64,000 bases of DNA from Nonomuraea soli (GCF_013761175.1 NZ_JACDUR010000007.1:1-64000), one strand, 5' to 3'. Numbered from the stretch's first letter, positions 1 through 9,199 are shown. Numbers and translations: made by a program. Notes: generated by a model from the sequence alone, not told the origin.

Positions 1-68
1 AGTTAAGCTTCTCTGCGCCGATGGTACTGCACTCGCCAGGGTGTGGGAGAGTAGGTCGCCGCCGCACA
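1..68 (+). rRNA. rrf: 5S ribosomal RNA, 3' part
   Basis: The first 68 bases match the 3' half of actinobacterial 5S rRNA, with the conserved GCGCCGATGGTACTGC block followed by GTGTGGGAGAGTAGG and a GCCGCCGCACA end. The 5' part lies outside the window, so this is the tail of an rrn operon. The strong terminator a few bases downstream supports this reading. Confidence 0.93.
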
Positions 69-78
69 AATTTTGGTT

Positions 79-115
79 CAGAAAGGCCCACCCGGTCTCC
101 GGGTGGGCCTTTCTG
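79..115 (+). terminator. rrn operon terminator
   Basis: A perfect 17-bp stem (arms 79-95 and 99-115) with a 3-base TCT loop, 11 bases after the 5S rRNA end and followed by GCGTTT. It is the intrinsic terminator of the ribosomal RNA operon. Confidence 0.92.
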
Positions 116-279
116 CGTTTCATGGCAACGAAGGAGGCTCGCCCGGGGCGACTCGGTGCGGGCCTTCTTGCGTTTTCAGAGTCGTGCAAGCCCCGGTAAC
201 CAGACCGTAGGCGCTCTGCAGGCAGTCGACTGCACCGTGTGACCACCACACGGAGCACCATCGACTCGAAGAGGCCGCG

Positions 280-1464
280 ATGACCGAGCGCACCCCGCCC
301 CCGTCACCCCGAACCAACACCCTTCCCTCCACTCAGCCGTCAGACGGCCTGGGCGGTGCTGCCCGCATCGCTGACACCGACGGCGATGCCCGCGTCGCTC
401 GGTCCTCCGGTGCCCATGCCACTCGCTCCTCCGGTCACGCTCCTCGCGCCCACCCCGCCATCACTTCGCCGGCTGGCGTCGCCGACGCAGCGCGCGACAA
501 CGGCACCGCCGCGACCTCTGCCGGTGCCCCCACCACGCCGCGTCCCCCGCGTGCCGCCGGCGCCCATATCCCTCAGCCGAGCCACACCGACGCCCCTGAC
601 CCCAGCAACGGCGACGCGTCTCCCCCTGGCTCCGCCAACGGTCCTCACCCCAGCCACGCCAACGCCGCCGATCCCAGCAACGGCAACGCATCTCGCCCCG
701 GCTACGCCAACGATCCTCACCCCGGCTACGCCAACGATCCTCACCCCGGCTACGCCAACGATCCTCATCACCACCGCGCCCACGCCCCTCGCCCGACCCA
801 CCCCCAGAGCCTTCACCCCACCCGCCCCCACACCCTGAACCCCACCCGCCCCCGCACCCTTCACCCCACGAGCCCAAGCACAACCGCGCGACGCCTGGCG
901 CTCGCCCTCACCCCCATCGCCATCCTCCTAACCACCGCCCTGGCAACCGCCACCCCCGCCGCGGCCGCGGCCACCACCAACTGCTCCCTGGGCAACCCCA
1001 GAACACAGATCCTCGCCCAGTTCCACGACAGCACCGAGCGCGAGCTCGAAAGGCTGATCAACGATTTCCGCCAGGAGAACGGCCTCACCCCCTTGGTCGC
1101 CTCGTCAACCGCCCTGTCCCGTGCCGCCCAGTGGGCGAGCAACGACAGTGCCGCGATGGGTGTCTCGCCGAGCAACCACGTCGACTCCCTGGGCCGTAAC
1201 ATCACCACCCGCTTCACCCAGTGCGGCGTTTCCGGTTTCACGAAGTTCGCCGAAATCAATTACTACGGCTGGGGCGGAAGTGTTCCGCCGTCGCAGGCTC
1301 TGCAGTGGTGGATGCAGTCTCCCGGCCACAGAGCGGTGCTGGTCGACCCGGCCTGGAAGAGCTTCGGGATCGGGCGTGCCATCAAGGGCGACAAGGTGCA
1401 CTGGACGGTGACCTTCGGCGACAAGGTGCTGCCGAAGCGGCTGGGGAAGGTGAAGCTCGGGTGA
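280..1464 (+). CDS. Secreted CAP-domain (SCP/PR1-like) protein with long low-complexity N-terminus
   Basis: 394 residues. Residues 1-203 are Pro/His/Thr/Ala-rich low complexity. A hydrophobic stretch at about 205-231 ends in an Ala run that could be a signal-peptidase site. The C-terminal CAP domain covers about 250-382, with candidate cavity residues His300, Glu325 and His350 (SPGHR). The family is secreted; bacterial members are mostly of unknown function. The ATG at 280 follows a GAAGAGG element, and no other in-frame ATG or GTG occurs before the hydrophobic segment, so the long N-terminus must be included if the gene is translated as read. Several other frames are also open through the C-rich repeats, so the N-terminal part is less certain than the CAP domain. 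Confidence 0.8.
   Translation: MTERTPPPSPRTNTLPSTQPSDGLGGAARIADTDGDARVARSSGAHATRSSGHAPRAHPAITSPAGVADAARDNGTAATSAGAPTTPRPPRAAGAHIPQPSHTDAPDPSNGDASPPGSANGPHPSHANAADPSNGNASRPGYANDPHPGYANDPHPGYANDPHHHRAHAPRPTHPQSLHPTRPHTLNPTRPRTLHPTSPSTTARRLALALTPIAILLTTALATATPAAAAATTNCSLGNPRTQILAQFHDSTERELERLINDFRQENGLTPLVASSTALSRAAQWASNDSAAMGVSPSNHVDSLGRNITTRFTQCGVSGFTKFAEINYYGWGGSVPPSQALQWWMQSPGHRAVLVDPAWKSFGIGRAIKGDKVHWTVTFGDKVLPKRLGKVKLG
697..768 (+). repeat. Three tandem 24-bp coding repeats (PGYANDPH)
   Basis: Three back-to-back 24-base units (697-720, 721-744, 745-768), identical except for the last base. Each encodes the octapeptide PGYANDPH in the low-complexity part of the CAP protein. Looser related units (DPSNGDAS, DPSNGNAS, PHPSHAN) lie just upstream, which suggests growth by slippage. 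Confidence 0.93.
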
Positions 1465-1784
1465 AATGAGTGGTCCGCCCCCTGCATGACCTGGGATTCA
1501 TGGGGCAGAAGGGCTGCAAGTGATCAGCAGGCGTACTGCAACTCGCTTGATCCATCCTGTACGTAGGCGAAGCTGGAATTCACCGGTGCGGCGGTCCCGG
1601 AGATGATCATGCCCCGAGGGCTACCCTTGGAAAGCAACGAGATATCCAGTCGAAACCGGGACGCTAGGCGTACAAAATGGAATAAGTGCTGGGCGTGTCG
1701 CATGGCGAAACACGAATCGTCGGTTACCGTCAAATGTGTAGGAGCGTGCCAGTAACGGGACGTTCCTGAGGAAAGGACAAGCCG
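1465..1784 (+). other. Intergenic region upstream of the sepF paralogue
   Basis: About 320 bases, clearly less GC-rich than the neighbouring genes. No convincing gene. A short minus-strand frame (1604-1524) would give a 26-codon peptide but has no ribosome binding site. The region probably holds the promoter of the downstream gene, whose AGGAAAGGA ribosome binding site starts near 1770. Confidence 0.5.
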
Positions 1785-2165
1785 ATGGGGGCAGTGCGCA
1801 AGGTGGCGAGCTACCTTGGCCTGGGTATCGACCAAGAAGATCGCTATTACGACGACGAAGAGTATGTAGAGGACGAGTACATGCCGGCGTCGGAGCGGGC
1901 GGCCAAGCGGTGGCGCTCCACCGTCGAGTCGTCGCGGATCGTCATGGTCCAGCCGTTGAAGTACAACGACGCGCCGACGATCGGTCAGCACTTCCGTGAG
2001 GGCCAGACCGTCATCATGGACGTGACCGGCATGCCGATGCCGGAGGCCACCAGGATGGTCGACTTCGCCGCGGGCCTTGCCTACGGCTGTGAGGGCCGCA
2101 TCGAGCGGATCGCCGACCGGGTGTTCCTGCTCGCGCCGTCACACGTGGAGATCGAGACGACCTAA
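1785..2165 (+). CDS. SepF-like cell division protein (paralogue)
   Basis: 126 residues with the SepF plan: a short N-terminal segment (MGAVRKVASYLGLG) resembling the membrane-binding helix, an acidic Asp/Glu/Tyr linker, and the C-terminal SepF/DUF552 domain (about 48-124). SepF proteins bind FtsZ and tether the Z-ring to the membrane. The main actinobacterial sepF normally lies in the ftsZ cluster; this copy stands alone, so it is more likely a SepF-like paralogue. ATG is preceded by AGGAAAGGACAAGCCG. Its stop overlaps the stop of the opposite-strand gene by 4 bases. Confidence 0.88.
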   Translation: MGAVRKVASYLGLGIDQEDRYYDDEEYVEDEYMPASERAAKRWRSTVESSRIVMVQPLKYNDAPTIGQHFREGQTVIMDVTGMPMPEATRMVDFAAGLAYGCEGRIERIADRVFLLAPSHVEIETT

Positions 2166-3475
2166 GCCGCCCGAGGGCCGCGGCGCAGCAGCCGCGTGAC
2201 CTCGGCGGCGTCGTCTGCCGCCTGGCGAGCCCGGTCATCGGCCTCGCGGGCGTAGGCATGCAAAGCCCAGACGGCGCCGTCGGCCAGCTCTTTCAGCTCG
2301 CCGACCTGTGAAGCGATATAGCGGGAGTCGGACTCCGCGGCCTGATGCCGCCGCCACAGCAGCCAGCCCCCCGCAGCCGCGCAGAGCAGCCCGGGCAGCA
2401 CCAGCAGCCCGGTCGCCAGAGCTCCCGCGAAGAAGGCCACAGCGGCGACCACCAGTGCCCACGCCCCCCATGGGGGCCGCTGACGAGATACGCCGTCCTC
2501 GGTGATCTCGCGCTCCGCCGCGTGCATCGAATCCTGGTCCGGGCCTTCCGGCCGGAGCCTGATCTGGTGGCCGAGCATCGGAACGACGACCGAGTCGGGC
2601 GCGACCAGCTGGGTGTCGGCGGCCAGTTCGTCGGTGACGCGCTTGAGGATCGGCGCGGCCACGTGGAGCGAGATCGCCGCCAGTTGCGGGTCGGCGCCGG
2701 GACGCAGGTCGTCGAGCAGGTGGCTGATCAGCGAGCCTCTGGGGCCCTCCTCGCGATCGGACAGGCCCACCAGGTTGCGCAGAACGCTCAGGGGCTCGTC
2801 TTCCGCCCATACGGAGGCCGGAGAGCCGGTGCCGTTCGTCAGCGGGGTCGTCACGTCTTCGCGCACCGAGGTGATCTCGATGCAGCGGGCGAGGATGCGG
2901 GCGAGCTTGGTGCCCGCCTGTGCGGGCCTGGCCAGATCGGGGATCTCGGCGAGCTCGGGGAAGTCGACGAGCGAGGCGGGCACGACGACCGTCGCCTCAC
3001 CGGGGACGAGCGCCTGCAGCCACTGGGCGGGATCGGCCTGCTGGTGTACGGCAAGCGCGTCGAGCTTGCGGAGCACGAAGATCTTGCCCGCCGGGCCGTA
3101 CGCGCCCCTGGCGGCGGCCAGCCAGAGCGCCCGCTGCCCGTGGGTCACCGGGCGGTCGAGCGAGAGCTCGCCGAAGGCGGTGCCGAGCCAGGAGGCGTGG
3201 ATGCGCGTGCCGTGGCCGGCGACGGCCAGGGCGAGGCAGAGGAAGAGCGCGGTCGTCTGCTGGTCGCGTGAGGCCGCGCGCGAGAGCGGCTCGAGCGGAT
3301 CGTTGCCGCCGAGGATGGCCAGCAGCGCTTCGAGGGCGGGCGGCAGCCACTCACCCGACTCGTCGGGGAACCCAGCCTCTGAGGGGGGTACGGAGCCGTT
3401 GGCTGCCAAGTGGGCAAGCAACGCCTCTGCGTACCGATGCACCTCTGAGGGGCCAGCAGTCAGATTCGTGCTCAA
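2162..3475 (-). CDS. Conserved actinobacterial membrane protein, unknown function
   Basis: 437 residues. Residues 1 to about 325 are predicted soluble, without a motif I recognise. Two adjacent membrane segments follow at about 345-380 (WALVVAAVAFFAGAL, LVLPGLLCAAAGGWLLW), then a charged, probably coiled C-terminal tail of about 55 residues. The start is TTG at 3475, chosen because a GAGGGGGA ribosome binding site lies about 9 bases upstream. It is downstream of argS on the same strand but separated by a terminator-like hairpin. I cannot assign a function. Confidence 0.75.
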   Translation of the reverse strand: MSTNLTAGPSEVHRYAEALLAHLAANGSVPPSEAGFPDESGEWLPPALEALLAILGGNDPLEPLSRAASRDQQTTALFLCLALAVAGHGTRIHASWLGTAFGELSLDRPVTHGQRALWLAAARGAYGPAGKIFVLRKLDALAVHQQADPAQWLQALVPGEATVVVPASLVDFPELAEIPDLARPAQAGTKLARILARCIEITSVREDVTTPLTNGTGSPASVWAEDEPLSVLRNLVGLSDREEGPRGSLISHLLDDLRPGADPQLAAISLHVAAPILKRVTDELAADTQLVAPDSVVVPMLGHQIRLRPEGPDQDSMHAAEREITEDGVSRQRPPWGAWALVVAAVAFFAGALATGLLVLPGLLCAAAGGWLLWRRHQAAESDSRYIASQVGELKELADGAVWALHAYAREADDRARQAADDAAEVTRLLRRGPRAA

Positions 3476-3520
3476 GGCGTTGACTCCCCCTCAATTCATG
3501 AGCACGCAAAGCCTAGCGAC

Positions 3521-3551
3521 GTGGCGCGCCCCCGGTGTGAAGGCGCGCCAC
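3521..3551 (-). terminator. Terminator hairpin downstream of argS
   Basis: Perfect 10-bp inverted repeat GTGGCGCGCC / GGCGCGCCAC with an 11-base loop, 4 bases beyond the argS stop. There is no U-tract, as is common in high-GC actinobacteria. Confidence 0.7.
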
Positions 3552-3555
3552 ATTG

Positions 3556-5274
3556 CTACATGCGCTCGGGAACGGGGACGCCGAGAAGGGACAGGCCCGT
3601 CTCGAGTGTGCGCAGGGTCAGCGCGCACAGGGCCAGCCGCGAGGCCTTGATGAGGCCCTCGGACTTGAGCACCGGGCACTCTTCGTAGAAGGTGCTGAAG
3701 AGGCTGGCGGTCTCGTAGAGGAAGGCACAGAGCCGGTGCGGCTCCGACAGCTCCGCCACCTGGGCGACGACCGTGCCGAACCCGAGAAGGTGCAGGGCCA
3801 GGGCGCGCTCGGCGGGCTCGCCCAGCAGGACCGGCCCGTTCACGTTGTCGACGTCGATGCCGCCGTTGCGGAAGATGGAGCGGATCCGGGCGGTGGCGTA
3901 CTGCATGTAGCCGCCGGTGTTGCCGCTGAAGGCGATCATCCGGTCGAAGTCGAAGATGTATTCGCTGTCGTGGCTGACCGACAGGTCGGCGTACTTGACC
4001 GCGCCGATGCCGACCGCCTCGGAGATCTCCGCACGGAGCTCGGGGGAGTACCCCTTGTCGGCGATCTTCTCGTAGGCCCGCTCCACCGCCTCGTCGAGCA
4101 GCGACGACAGCTTCACCGACTCGCCGGAGCGGGTCTTGAAGCGCTTGCCGTCCTTGCCCTGGACCATGCCGATCTGCACGTGCTCGAAGCTGACCGAGTC
4201 GGGCAGCCATCCGGCCATCTTCGCCGTGGCGAAGACCATGCGGAAGTGCAGCGCCTGGTCGGCGCCGACGACGTACAGCGACCGGTCGGCCTTGAGCTCG
4301 TCGACCCGGTAGCGGATCGCCGCGAGGTCGGTCGTGGCGTAGCCGTACCCGCCGTCGCTCTTGCGGATGATGAGCGGCAGCGGCTGGTCGTCGGCGCCGG
4401 TGAAGCCCGGCGGGAAGACGCACAGCGCGCCGTCGCTGATGACGGCGATGCCGGCGGCCTCCAGGTCGTTGCAGACCTGCTCCAGCCACGGGTTGTACTT
4501 GCTCTCGCCGGCGATGTCGGCGTCGGTCAGGGTGACCTGCAGCTGGGCGTAGATCTTGTCGAAGTAGGCGATCGTGGCGTTCATGAAGACGTGCCACAGC
4601 CGGATGGTCTCGGGGTCCTCCGACTGGAGGGTCGTCACCCGCGACCGCGAGCGCGCCTTGAACGCCTCGTCGTTGTCGAACTTGACCCGGGCGGCCTGGT
4701 AGTACTCGGTGCCCTGTCCGGCTTCGAGCTGGGCGACGGCGGTCTGCTCGCCGATGTCGACGAGGTGCTCGACGAGCATGCCGAAGGGCGTGCCCCAGTC
4801 GCCGAGGTGGTTCTGCCGGATGACGGTGTTGCCGAGGTGCTCGTGGGTGCGCGCGAGGGCGTCGCCCACGACCGTCGAGCGCAGGTGCCCGACGTGCATC
4901 TCCTTGGCGGCGTTGGGCGCGGAGTAGTCGATCACGACACGCTGCGGCTCACCCTGGACCACGCCGTTGAGCGGGTCGCCGAGCTGGGCCTGCGCCTGGC
5001 CGGCGATCCACGAGTCGTCGAGGGTGATGTTGAGGAAGCCCGGCCCGCTGACTTCGACCGTGCCGGGGAAGTCGACGAGCTGCGCAGCCAGCTCGGTGGC
5101 GACCTCCCGCGGCGCCCGTCGCAGTCGCTTGCCCAGGCTCATCGCGACGTTCGCCTGGAAGTCGGCGAACTGGGAGGGCCGGATCAGCGGGTCTGCGTCG
5201 GAGTGCTCGGGCCCGAACGCGGCGGCCAGCGCCTGCTGGACGCGCTCGGTGAGCATTATCTGCGGGTCGGTCAT
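3556..5274 (-). CDS. argS: Arginine--tRNA ligase
   Basis: 572 residues, usual length for class I ArgRS. It charges tRNA-Arg with arginine using ATP. The N-terminal add-1 domain is followed by the HIGH-type signature SAPNAAKEMHVGHLRST at about 120, and by the degenerate KMSKS region typical of ArgRS (GKDGKRFKTRSG). The C-terminal anticodon-binding domain ends in the expected ERM. The ATG at 5274 overlaps the TGA of the upstream P-type ATPase (ATGA), which implies translational coupling. Confidence 0.97.
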   Translation of the reverse strand: MTDPQIMLTERVQQALAAAFGPEHSDADPLIRPSQFADFQANVAMSLGKRLRRAPREVATELAAQLVDFPGTVEVSGPGFLNITLDDSWIAGQAQAQLGDPLNGVVQGEPQRVVIDYSAPNAAKEMHVGHLRSTVVGDALARTHEHLGNTVIRQNHLGDWGTPFGMLVEHLVDIGEQTAVAQLEAGQGTEYYQAARVKFDNDEAFKARSRSRVTTLQSEDPETIRLWHVFMNATIAYFDKIYAQLQVTLTDADIAGESKYNPWLEQVCNDLEAAGIAVISDGALCVFPPGFTGADDQPLPLIIRKSDGGYGYATTDLAAIRYRVDELKADRSLYVVGADQALHFRMVFATAKMAGWLPDSVSFEHVQIGMVQGKDGKRFKTRSGESVKLSSLLDEAVERAYEKIADKGYSPELRAEISEAVGIGAVKYADLSVSHDSEYIFDFDRMIAFSGNTGGYMQYATARIRSIFRNGGIDVDNVNGPVLLGEPAERALALHLLGFGTVVAQVAELSEPHRLCAFLYETASLFSTFYEECPVLKSEGLIKASRLALCALTLRTLETGLSLLGVPVPERM

Positions 5275-7538
5275 GTTCTAAGGGTAGCGGTGAGCTTGAC
5301 GGCGACCGTGACAATAACCGCCGCCACGGCGGCGATGGTCACGGCGATCAGATCGTTGCCGACGTCGCCAGGTTCCAGGGCGAAGAATTCGCGCACGAAC
5401 GGGATGGCCAGGGCGGCCACGAACAGCGCGGCCATCGCGGCGATGAGCCCGATCCTCCACATGGTCAGCGGGCGGGCGATGAGGACAAGCACCCACCACG
5501 ACACCAGGAAGAGCGTGATCACGGCGGCGGTGCTGCTCTCGGTCAGCGACGAGCCGGGCGAGGCGGCCATGAAGGAGATCATGGTGGCGACGCCGCACAC
5601 CAGTCCCGCGGGGATCGCGAAGCGCAGCACCCGCGGCACGAAGCCCGGCTTGGCACGCTCGTAGGTGGGCGCCAGGGCCAGGAAGAAGGCGGGGATGCCG
5701 ATCGTGAGCGCGTTGACCAGGGTGGAGTGGCGCGGCGCGAAGGGGAAGGTCAGTCCGATGACGCCGACCAGCAGCGAGATGATGATCGCGTAGAAGGTCT
5801 TGGTCAGGAACAGGCCGGAGACCCGCTCGATGTTGGCCAGCACCCGCCGCCCCTCGCCGACCACGTGCGGCAGCGTGGAGAAACGGTTGTCCATGAGGAC
5901 CACCTGGGCGACCGCCTTGGTCGCCGGGCTGCCCGCTCCCATCGCGATGCCGAGGTCGGCGTCCTTGAGCGCCAGCACGTCGTTCACGCCGTCGCCGGTC
6001 ATCGCGACCGTGTGGCCGCGTGACTGCAGGGCCGAGACGAAGGCGCGCTTCTGCTGCGGGGTGACCCGCCCGAAGACCGTGTTGTCTTCCAGGGCCTGGC
6101 CGTAGTCGGCCTCGTCGAGCAGCCGGGCGTCGACGGCGTTCGCGGCGCCGGGGATGCCGATGGTCCGCGCGATGGCCGACACGGCGTCGGGGCTGTCACC
6201 GGAGATGACCTTGACGGCCACGCCCTGCTTGGCGAAGTACTCCATCGTGGCCGTCGCGTCGGGCCGCAGGCGTTGTTTCAGCGTCACCAGGGCCGCCGGC
6301 TCCGCCGACGTGCCCGACAGGTCAGGTGTACGGCACAGCGCCAGCACCCTGGTGCCGCTCATCGCCAGCTGGCGTGCCTGACCGTATCCGGGGGTGCCGG
6401 GCTCCATCAGCACGTCGGGCGCCCCGAGGACCCAGCAGCCCCGGTCGCCGAAGTCGGCGCCGCTCCACTTGCGCGCGGAGGAGAACGGCACGTTCTCGCG
6501 GGCCTGCCAGCCGTCGGGCGTCGTGGGGAAGCGGGCCTGGATGGCCTGGGCGGTGGGGTTGGGGCGGGGGTCGACGTTGGCCAGCGCGGCCAGCGGGTCG
6601 GCGTAGGGCGCTCCGGCCAGCGGGATGACCTCGTCGAGGTCCATGCCGCCCTGGGTGAGGGTGCCGGTCTTGTCGACGCACAGCACGTCGACGCGCGCCA
6701 GGCCCTCGATCGCCGGGAGCTCCTGCACGAGCGCACCGCGCCTGCCGAGCCGTACGACACCGACGGCGAAGGCGATCGAGGTCATCAGGACCAGGCCCTC
6801 GGGGATCATCGTGACCAGGCCCGCGACGGCGCGGGTGATGGCGACGTCGAAGCTTGTGTCGTTGCGCAGCTGGCTCCAGATGAGCAGGATGCCGATCGGC
6901 ACGACCAGCCAGGTGATGAACTTGATGAACTTCGTGATGCCGTCGCGCAGGTCGGAGTGGGCCAGCGAGAACTGCGAGGCCTCCTGGGCGAGCTTGACCG
7001 CGTAGGCGTCGGCGCCGACCTTGGTGGCGGTGAAGGCTCCCGACCCCGCGACGACGAAGCTGCCCGACAGCACCTCGTCGCCGGGCTTCTTGTGCACCGG
7101 GTCGGCCTCGCCGGTCAGCAGCGACTCGTCGATCTCGAGGTTGTCGGAGTGGACCACGTCGCCGTCGACGAGCAGCCGGTCGCCGGGGCCGAGCAGGATC
7201 AGGTCTCCCTGGACGACCGCTCTCGGCTCGATCTCGTGGTCGGCGCCGTCGCGCCGGACCCTGACCGGGGCCTCGTTGATCACGGCGAGCTTGTCGAGGG
7301 TGCGCTTGGCCCGCCACTCCTGGACGATGCCGATCGCCGCGTTGGCGACGATGACCAGGCCGAACAGGCCGTCCTTCCAGTCGCCGAAGATCAGGATCAG
7401 GACCCACAGGACGCCGATGACGAGGTTGAAGAAGGTGAGGACGTTGGCCCGGATGATCGCACTCATCGAACGGCTCGTCTGGCGCGGCACGTCGTTCGGC
7501 TTGGCGGCCGCGACCTGGGCAGCCGTGAGTCCGTTCAC
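5271..7538 (-). CDS. P-type cation-transporting ATPase, CtpE-like
   Basis: 755 residues. Membrane pump of the HAD P-type ATPase superfamily. Visible motifs in order: actuator LTGE (141-144), transmembrane-4 PEGL (246-249), phosphorylation site DKTGTLT with Asp289, hinge TGDGVNDVLALKDAD, and a C-terminal group of hydrophobic helices. It lacks N-terminal metal-binding CxxC domains and the CPx motif of copper/zinc pumps. The PEGL variant and overall layout resemble mycobacterial CtpE, reported as a calcium transporter, so Ca2+ is the best guess. GTG start at 7538 with GGGGGA about 6 bases upstream. Stop overlaps the argS start. Confidence 0.85.
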   Translation of the reverse strand: MNGLTAAQVAAAKPNDVPRQTSRSMSAIIRANVLTFFNLVIGVLWVLILIFGDWKDGLFGLVIVANAAIGIVQEWRAKRTLDKLAVINEAPVRVRRDGADHEIEPRAVVQGDLILLGPGDRLLVDGDVVHSDNLEIDESLLTGEADPVHKKPGDEVLSGSFVVAGSGAFTATKVGADAYAVKLAQEASQFSLAHSDLRDGITKFIKFITWLVVPIGILLIWSQLRNDTSFDVAITRAVAGLVTMIPEGLVLMTSIAFAVGVVRLGRRGALVQELPAIEGLARVDVLCVDKTGTLTQGGMDLDEVIPLAGAPYADPLAALANVDPRPNPTAQAIQARFPTTPDGWQARENVPFSSARKWSGADFGDRGCWVLGAPDVLMEPGTPGYGQARQLAMSGTRVLALCRTPDLSGTSAEPAALVTLKQRLRPDATATMEYFAKQGVAVKVISGDSPDAVSAIARTIGIPGAANAVDARLLDEADYGQALEDNTVFGRVTPQQKRAFVSALQSRGHTVAMTGDGVNDVLALKDADLGIAMGAGSPATKAVAQVVLMDNRFSTLPHVVGEGRRVLANIERVSGLFLTKTFYAIIISLLVGVIGLTFPFAPRHSTLVNALTIGIPAFFLALAPTYERAKPGFVPRVLRFAIPAGLVCGVATMISFMAASPGSSLTESSTAAVITLFLVSWWVLVLIARPLTMWRIGLIAAMAALFVAALAIPFVREFFALEPGDVGNDLIAVTIAAVAAVIVTVAVKLTATLRT

Positions 7539-7609
7539 GAATAATCCCCCGATTGGCTTCGCTTGACGAGAGCTCTACGGGTGAATCCCCAGCTCACCGC
7601 CTTCCAGGC

Positions 7610-8599
7610 TCACCATAGTCGGTGTGATTTCCCGACACGCTCGGAAATCCGGGTGACGATGCCGCCCTTCGACAGCTCGTCGGCGAGGCGGCAGGCGGCG
7701 GTGACGCCCTTCGCGCGCGAGGAGCCGTGGGCGATCACCACGGTGCCGTTCAACCCGAGGAGTACGGCCCCGCCGTGCGCCTCGGGGTCGAGGCGCTCCC
7801 ACAGCTGGCGCAGCCGGCCGCGCTGCGGGATGGCCCCGAGCCTGGCCAGGCGGCTGGAGTTGATGGTTTCGCGCAGCTCGCCGAAGGCGTAGCGGACCGC
7901 GCCCTCCATCGACTTGAGCGCGACGTTTCCGGTGAACCCGTCGGTGACGACCACGTCGGCCATGCCCGTGAGCAGGTCGTGGCCCTCGACGTTGCCGACG
8001 AACCCCTTGAGCTCGCTCATGAGCTCGTGTGCCCGCCGTACGAGCTTGTTGCCCTTCTCCGCCTCGCTGCCGATGGTCAGCAGGCCGATGCGGGGCTGCT
8101 CGATCTCGTAGGCGGTCTGGGCGTAGGCGGCGCCCAGGTGCGCGAACTGCACCAGCATCTCGGGCTTGACCTCGGCGTTGGCGCCGGCGTCGAGCAGGAC
8201 CGTGGGGGTCGGCCTGGTCGGGAGGGGGACGGCGATCGCCGGGCGCAGGATGCCGGGCAGGCCCTTGAGGCGCAGGCGCCCCGTGGCCACCACCCCGGCG
8301 GTGGATCCGGCGGAGACGACCGAGCTCGCGTGGCCCTGCCGTACGAGATGACAGGCGATCGCGATGCTCGACTTGGGGCGGCGCAGGCTCGCCAGCGCGC
8401 CCTCGTGCATGGCGAGCGACTCCTCGGCCCGCACGATCGGGATCTCCTTGGCGGCGTCGTGGTCGGTGAGCGCCTCGTAGAGCACGCGTGGCGGGCCGAC
8501 CAGGACGAGCTGCAGCCCGTGCTCTCTGACGGCCTGGACGGCGCCCGCCACGATCTCGTGTGGCGCGTGGTCGCCGCCCATGGCATCGAGAGCTATCAC
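7610..8599 (-). CDS. plsX: Phosphate acyltransferase PlsX
   Basis: 329 residues with the PlsX opening IALDAMGGDHAP and later conserved segments (SAGSTAG, LLDAGAN, VTDGFTGNVALK). It converts acyl-ACP to acyl-phosphate for glycerophospholipid synthesis. GTG at 8599 is the only usable start after an in-frame stop upstream; the next is an internal ATG at 8581. In many bacteria plsX lies with rpmF, fabD or rnc; here its neighbours are a P-type ATPase and a DUF1707 gene. Confidence 0.95.
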   Translation of the reverse strand: MIALDAMGGDHAPHEIVAGAVQAVREHGLQLVLVGPPRVLYEALTDHDAAKEIPIVRAEESLAMHEGALASLRRPKSSIAIACHLVRQGHASSVVSAGSTAGVVATGRLRLKGLPGILRPAIAVPLPTRPTPTVLLDAGANAEVKPEMLVQFAHLGAAYAQTAYEIEQPRIGLLTIGSEAEKGNKLVRRAHELMSELKGFVGNVEGHDLLTGMADVVVTDGFTGNVALKSMEGAVRYAFGELRETINSSRLARLGAIPQRGRLRQLWERLDPEAHGGAVLLGLNGTVVIAHGSSRAKGVTAACRLADELSKGGIVTRISERVGKSHRLW

Positions 8600-8644
8600 G
8601 TCGGCGTCGCCATCAAGTCGTACACAGTCCGAATGTTAGGTGCT

Positions 8645-9199
8645 TTATCGCAGGTTCCAGTCCGTGACCCCGCGAGAGACGATCAGCTTGGAGAACGATG
8701 CCCGCCCTGTGACGCGGATGACGGGGCCGTTTCCGGTGCCGGTGCCGCCGGAGACGTTGCGCTTGCCGAAGACCGTGCTGCCCTCGTCGATGATCTGGGC
8801 GTTGTCGGGCACCCTGATGATGAGCTTGCTGAAGGCGGGCTCGCACTCCAGGGTGATTTCGCGGCCGGGCAGCACGGCCTCCGTCAGGTCGACGATGAGG
8901 GCGCCGAAGCGCGGCGCCAGCCTGGTGTGGCGTGAGGCCACCCAGCGGCCCTTGCGCAGGGTCTTGCCGAAGGTGGCCTGGATGGTCTGGCGCTCCACCT
9001 CCTGGGGGGCGTGGGTGGCCTTCACGTCGGGCAGGTCGCGGGTCAGGGGGACCAGCTCGCCCGTGGTCTTGGCGTTGTAGGTGGCGTCGAGGCGGTCGGC
9101 GTGTTCGAGGCTGGTCAGCCGTCCGGTGGCGAGTGCTTCCCCGAGAACCGCGGCGACGCGGTCCCGGTCCTCGTCTGACGCGCGCAGGTCATCACTCAT
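8645..9199 (-). CDS. DUF1707 / LiaF-like C-terminal domain protein
   Basis: 184 residues. The N-terminal 50 residues form a DUF1707 domain (MSDDLRASDEDRDRVAAVL, then LTSLEHADRLDATYNAKTTGEL). The C-terminal half has the beta-rich pattern of the LiaF-like domain (cell-wall-active antibiotic response), with two repeats of the type FSKLIIRV and FSKLIVSR. No membrane segment. The ATG at 9199 is preferred over an upstream in-frame start at 9250 because the DUF1707 domain begins exactly there. Divergent from the radical SAM gene, with about 170 bases of shared promoter space. Role unknown; a cell-envelope link is inferred. Confidence 0.85.
   Translation of the reverse strand: MSDDLRASDEDRDRVAAVLGEALATGRLTSLEHADRLDATYNAKTTGELVPLTRDLPDVKATHAPQEVERQTIQATFGKTLRKGRWVASRHTRLAPRFGALIVDLTEAVLPGREITLECEPAFSKLIIRVPDNAQIIDEGSTVFGKRNVSGGTGTGNGPVIRVTGRASFSKLIVSRGVTDWNLR

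Noticed and set aside
340..883. Long open frames on both strands over the CAP gene's N-terminus
   Set aside because: They are Gly/Arg/Val- or Pro/Thr/Ala-only translations of the C-rich repeats, without ribosome binding sites or recognisable domains.
3553..5664. A 703-codon plus-strand frame opposite argS
   Set aside because: Mirror of a high-GC gene; composition is dominated by Gly/Val/Asp/Leu and no family is recognisable, whereas the minus strand encodes a clear ArgRS.
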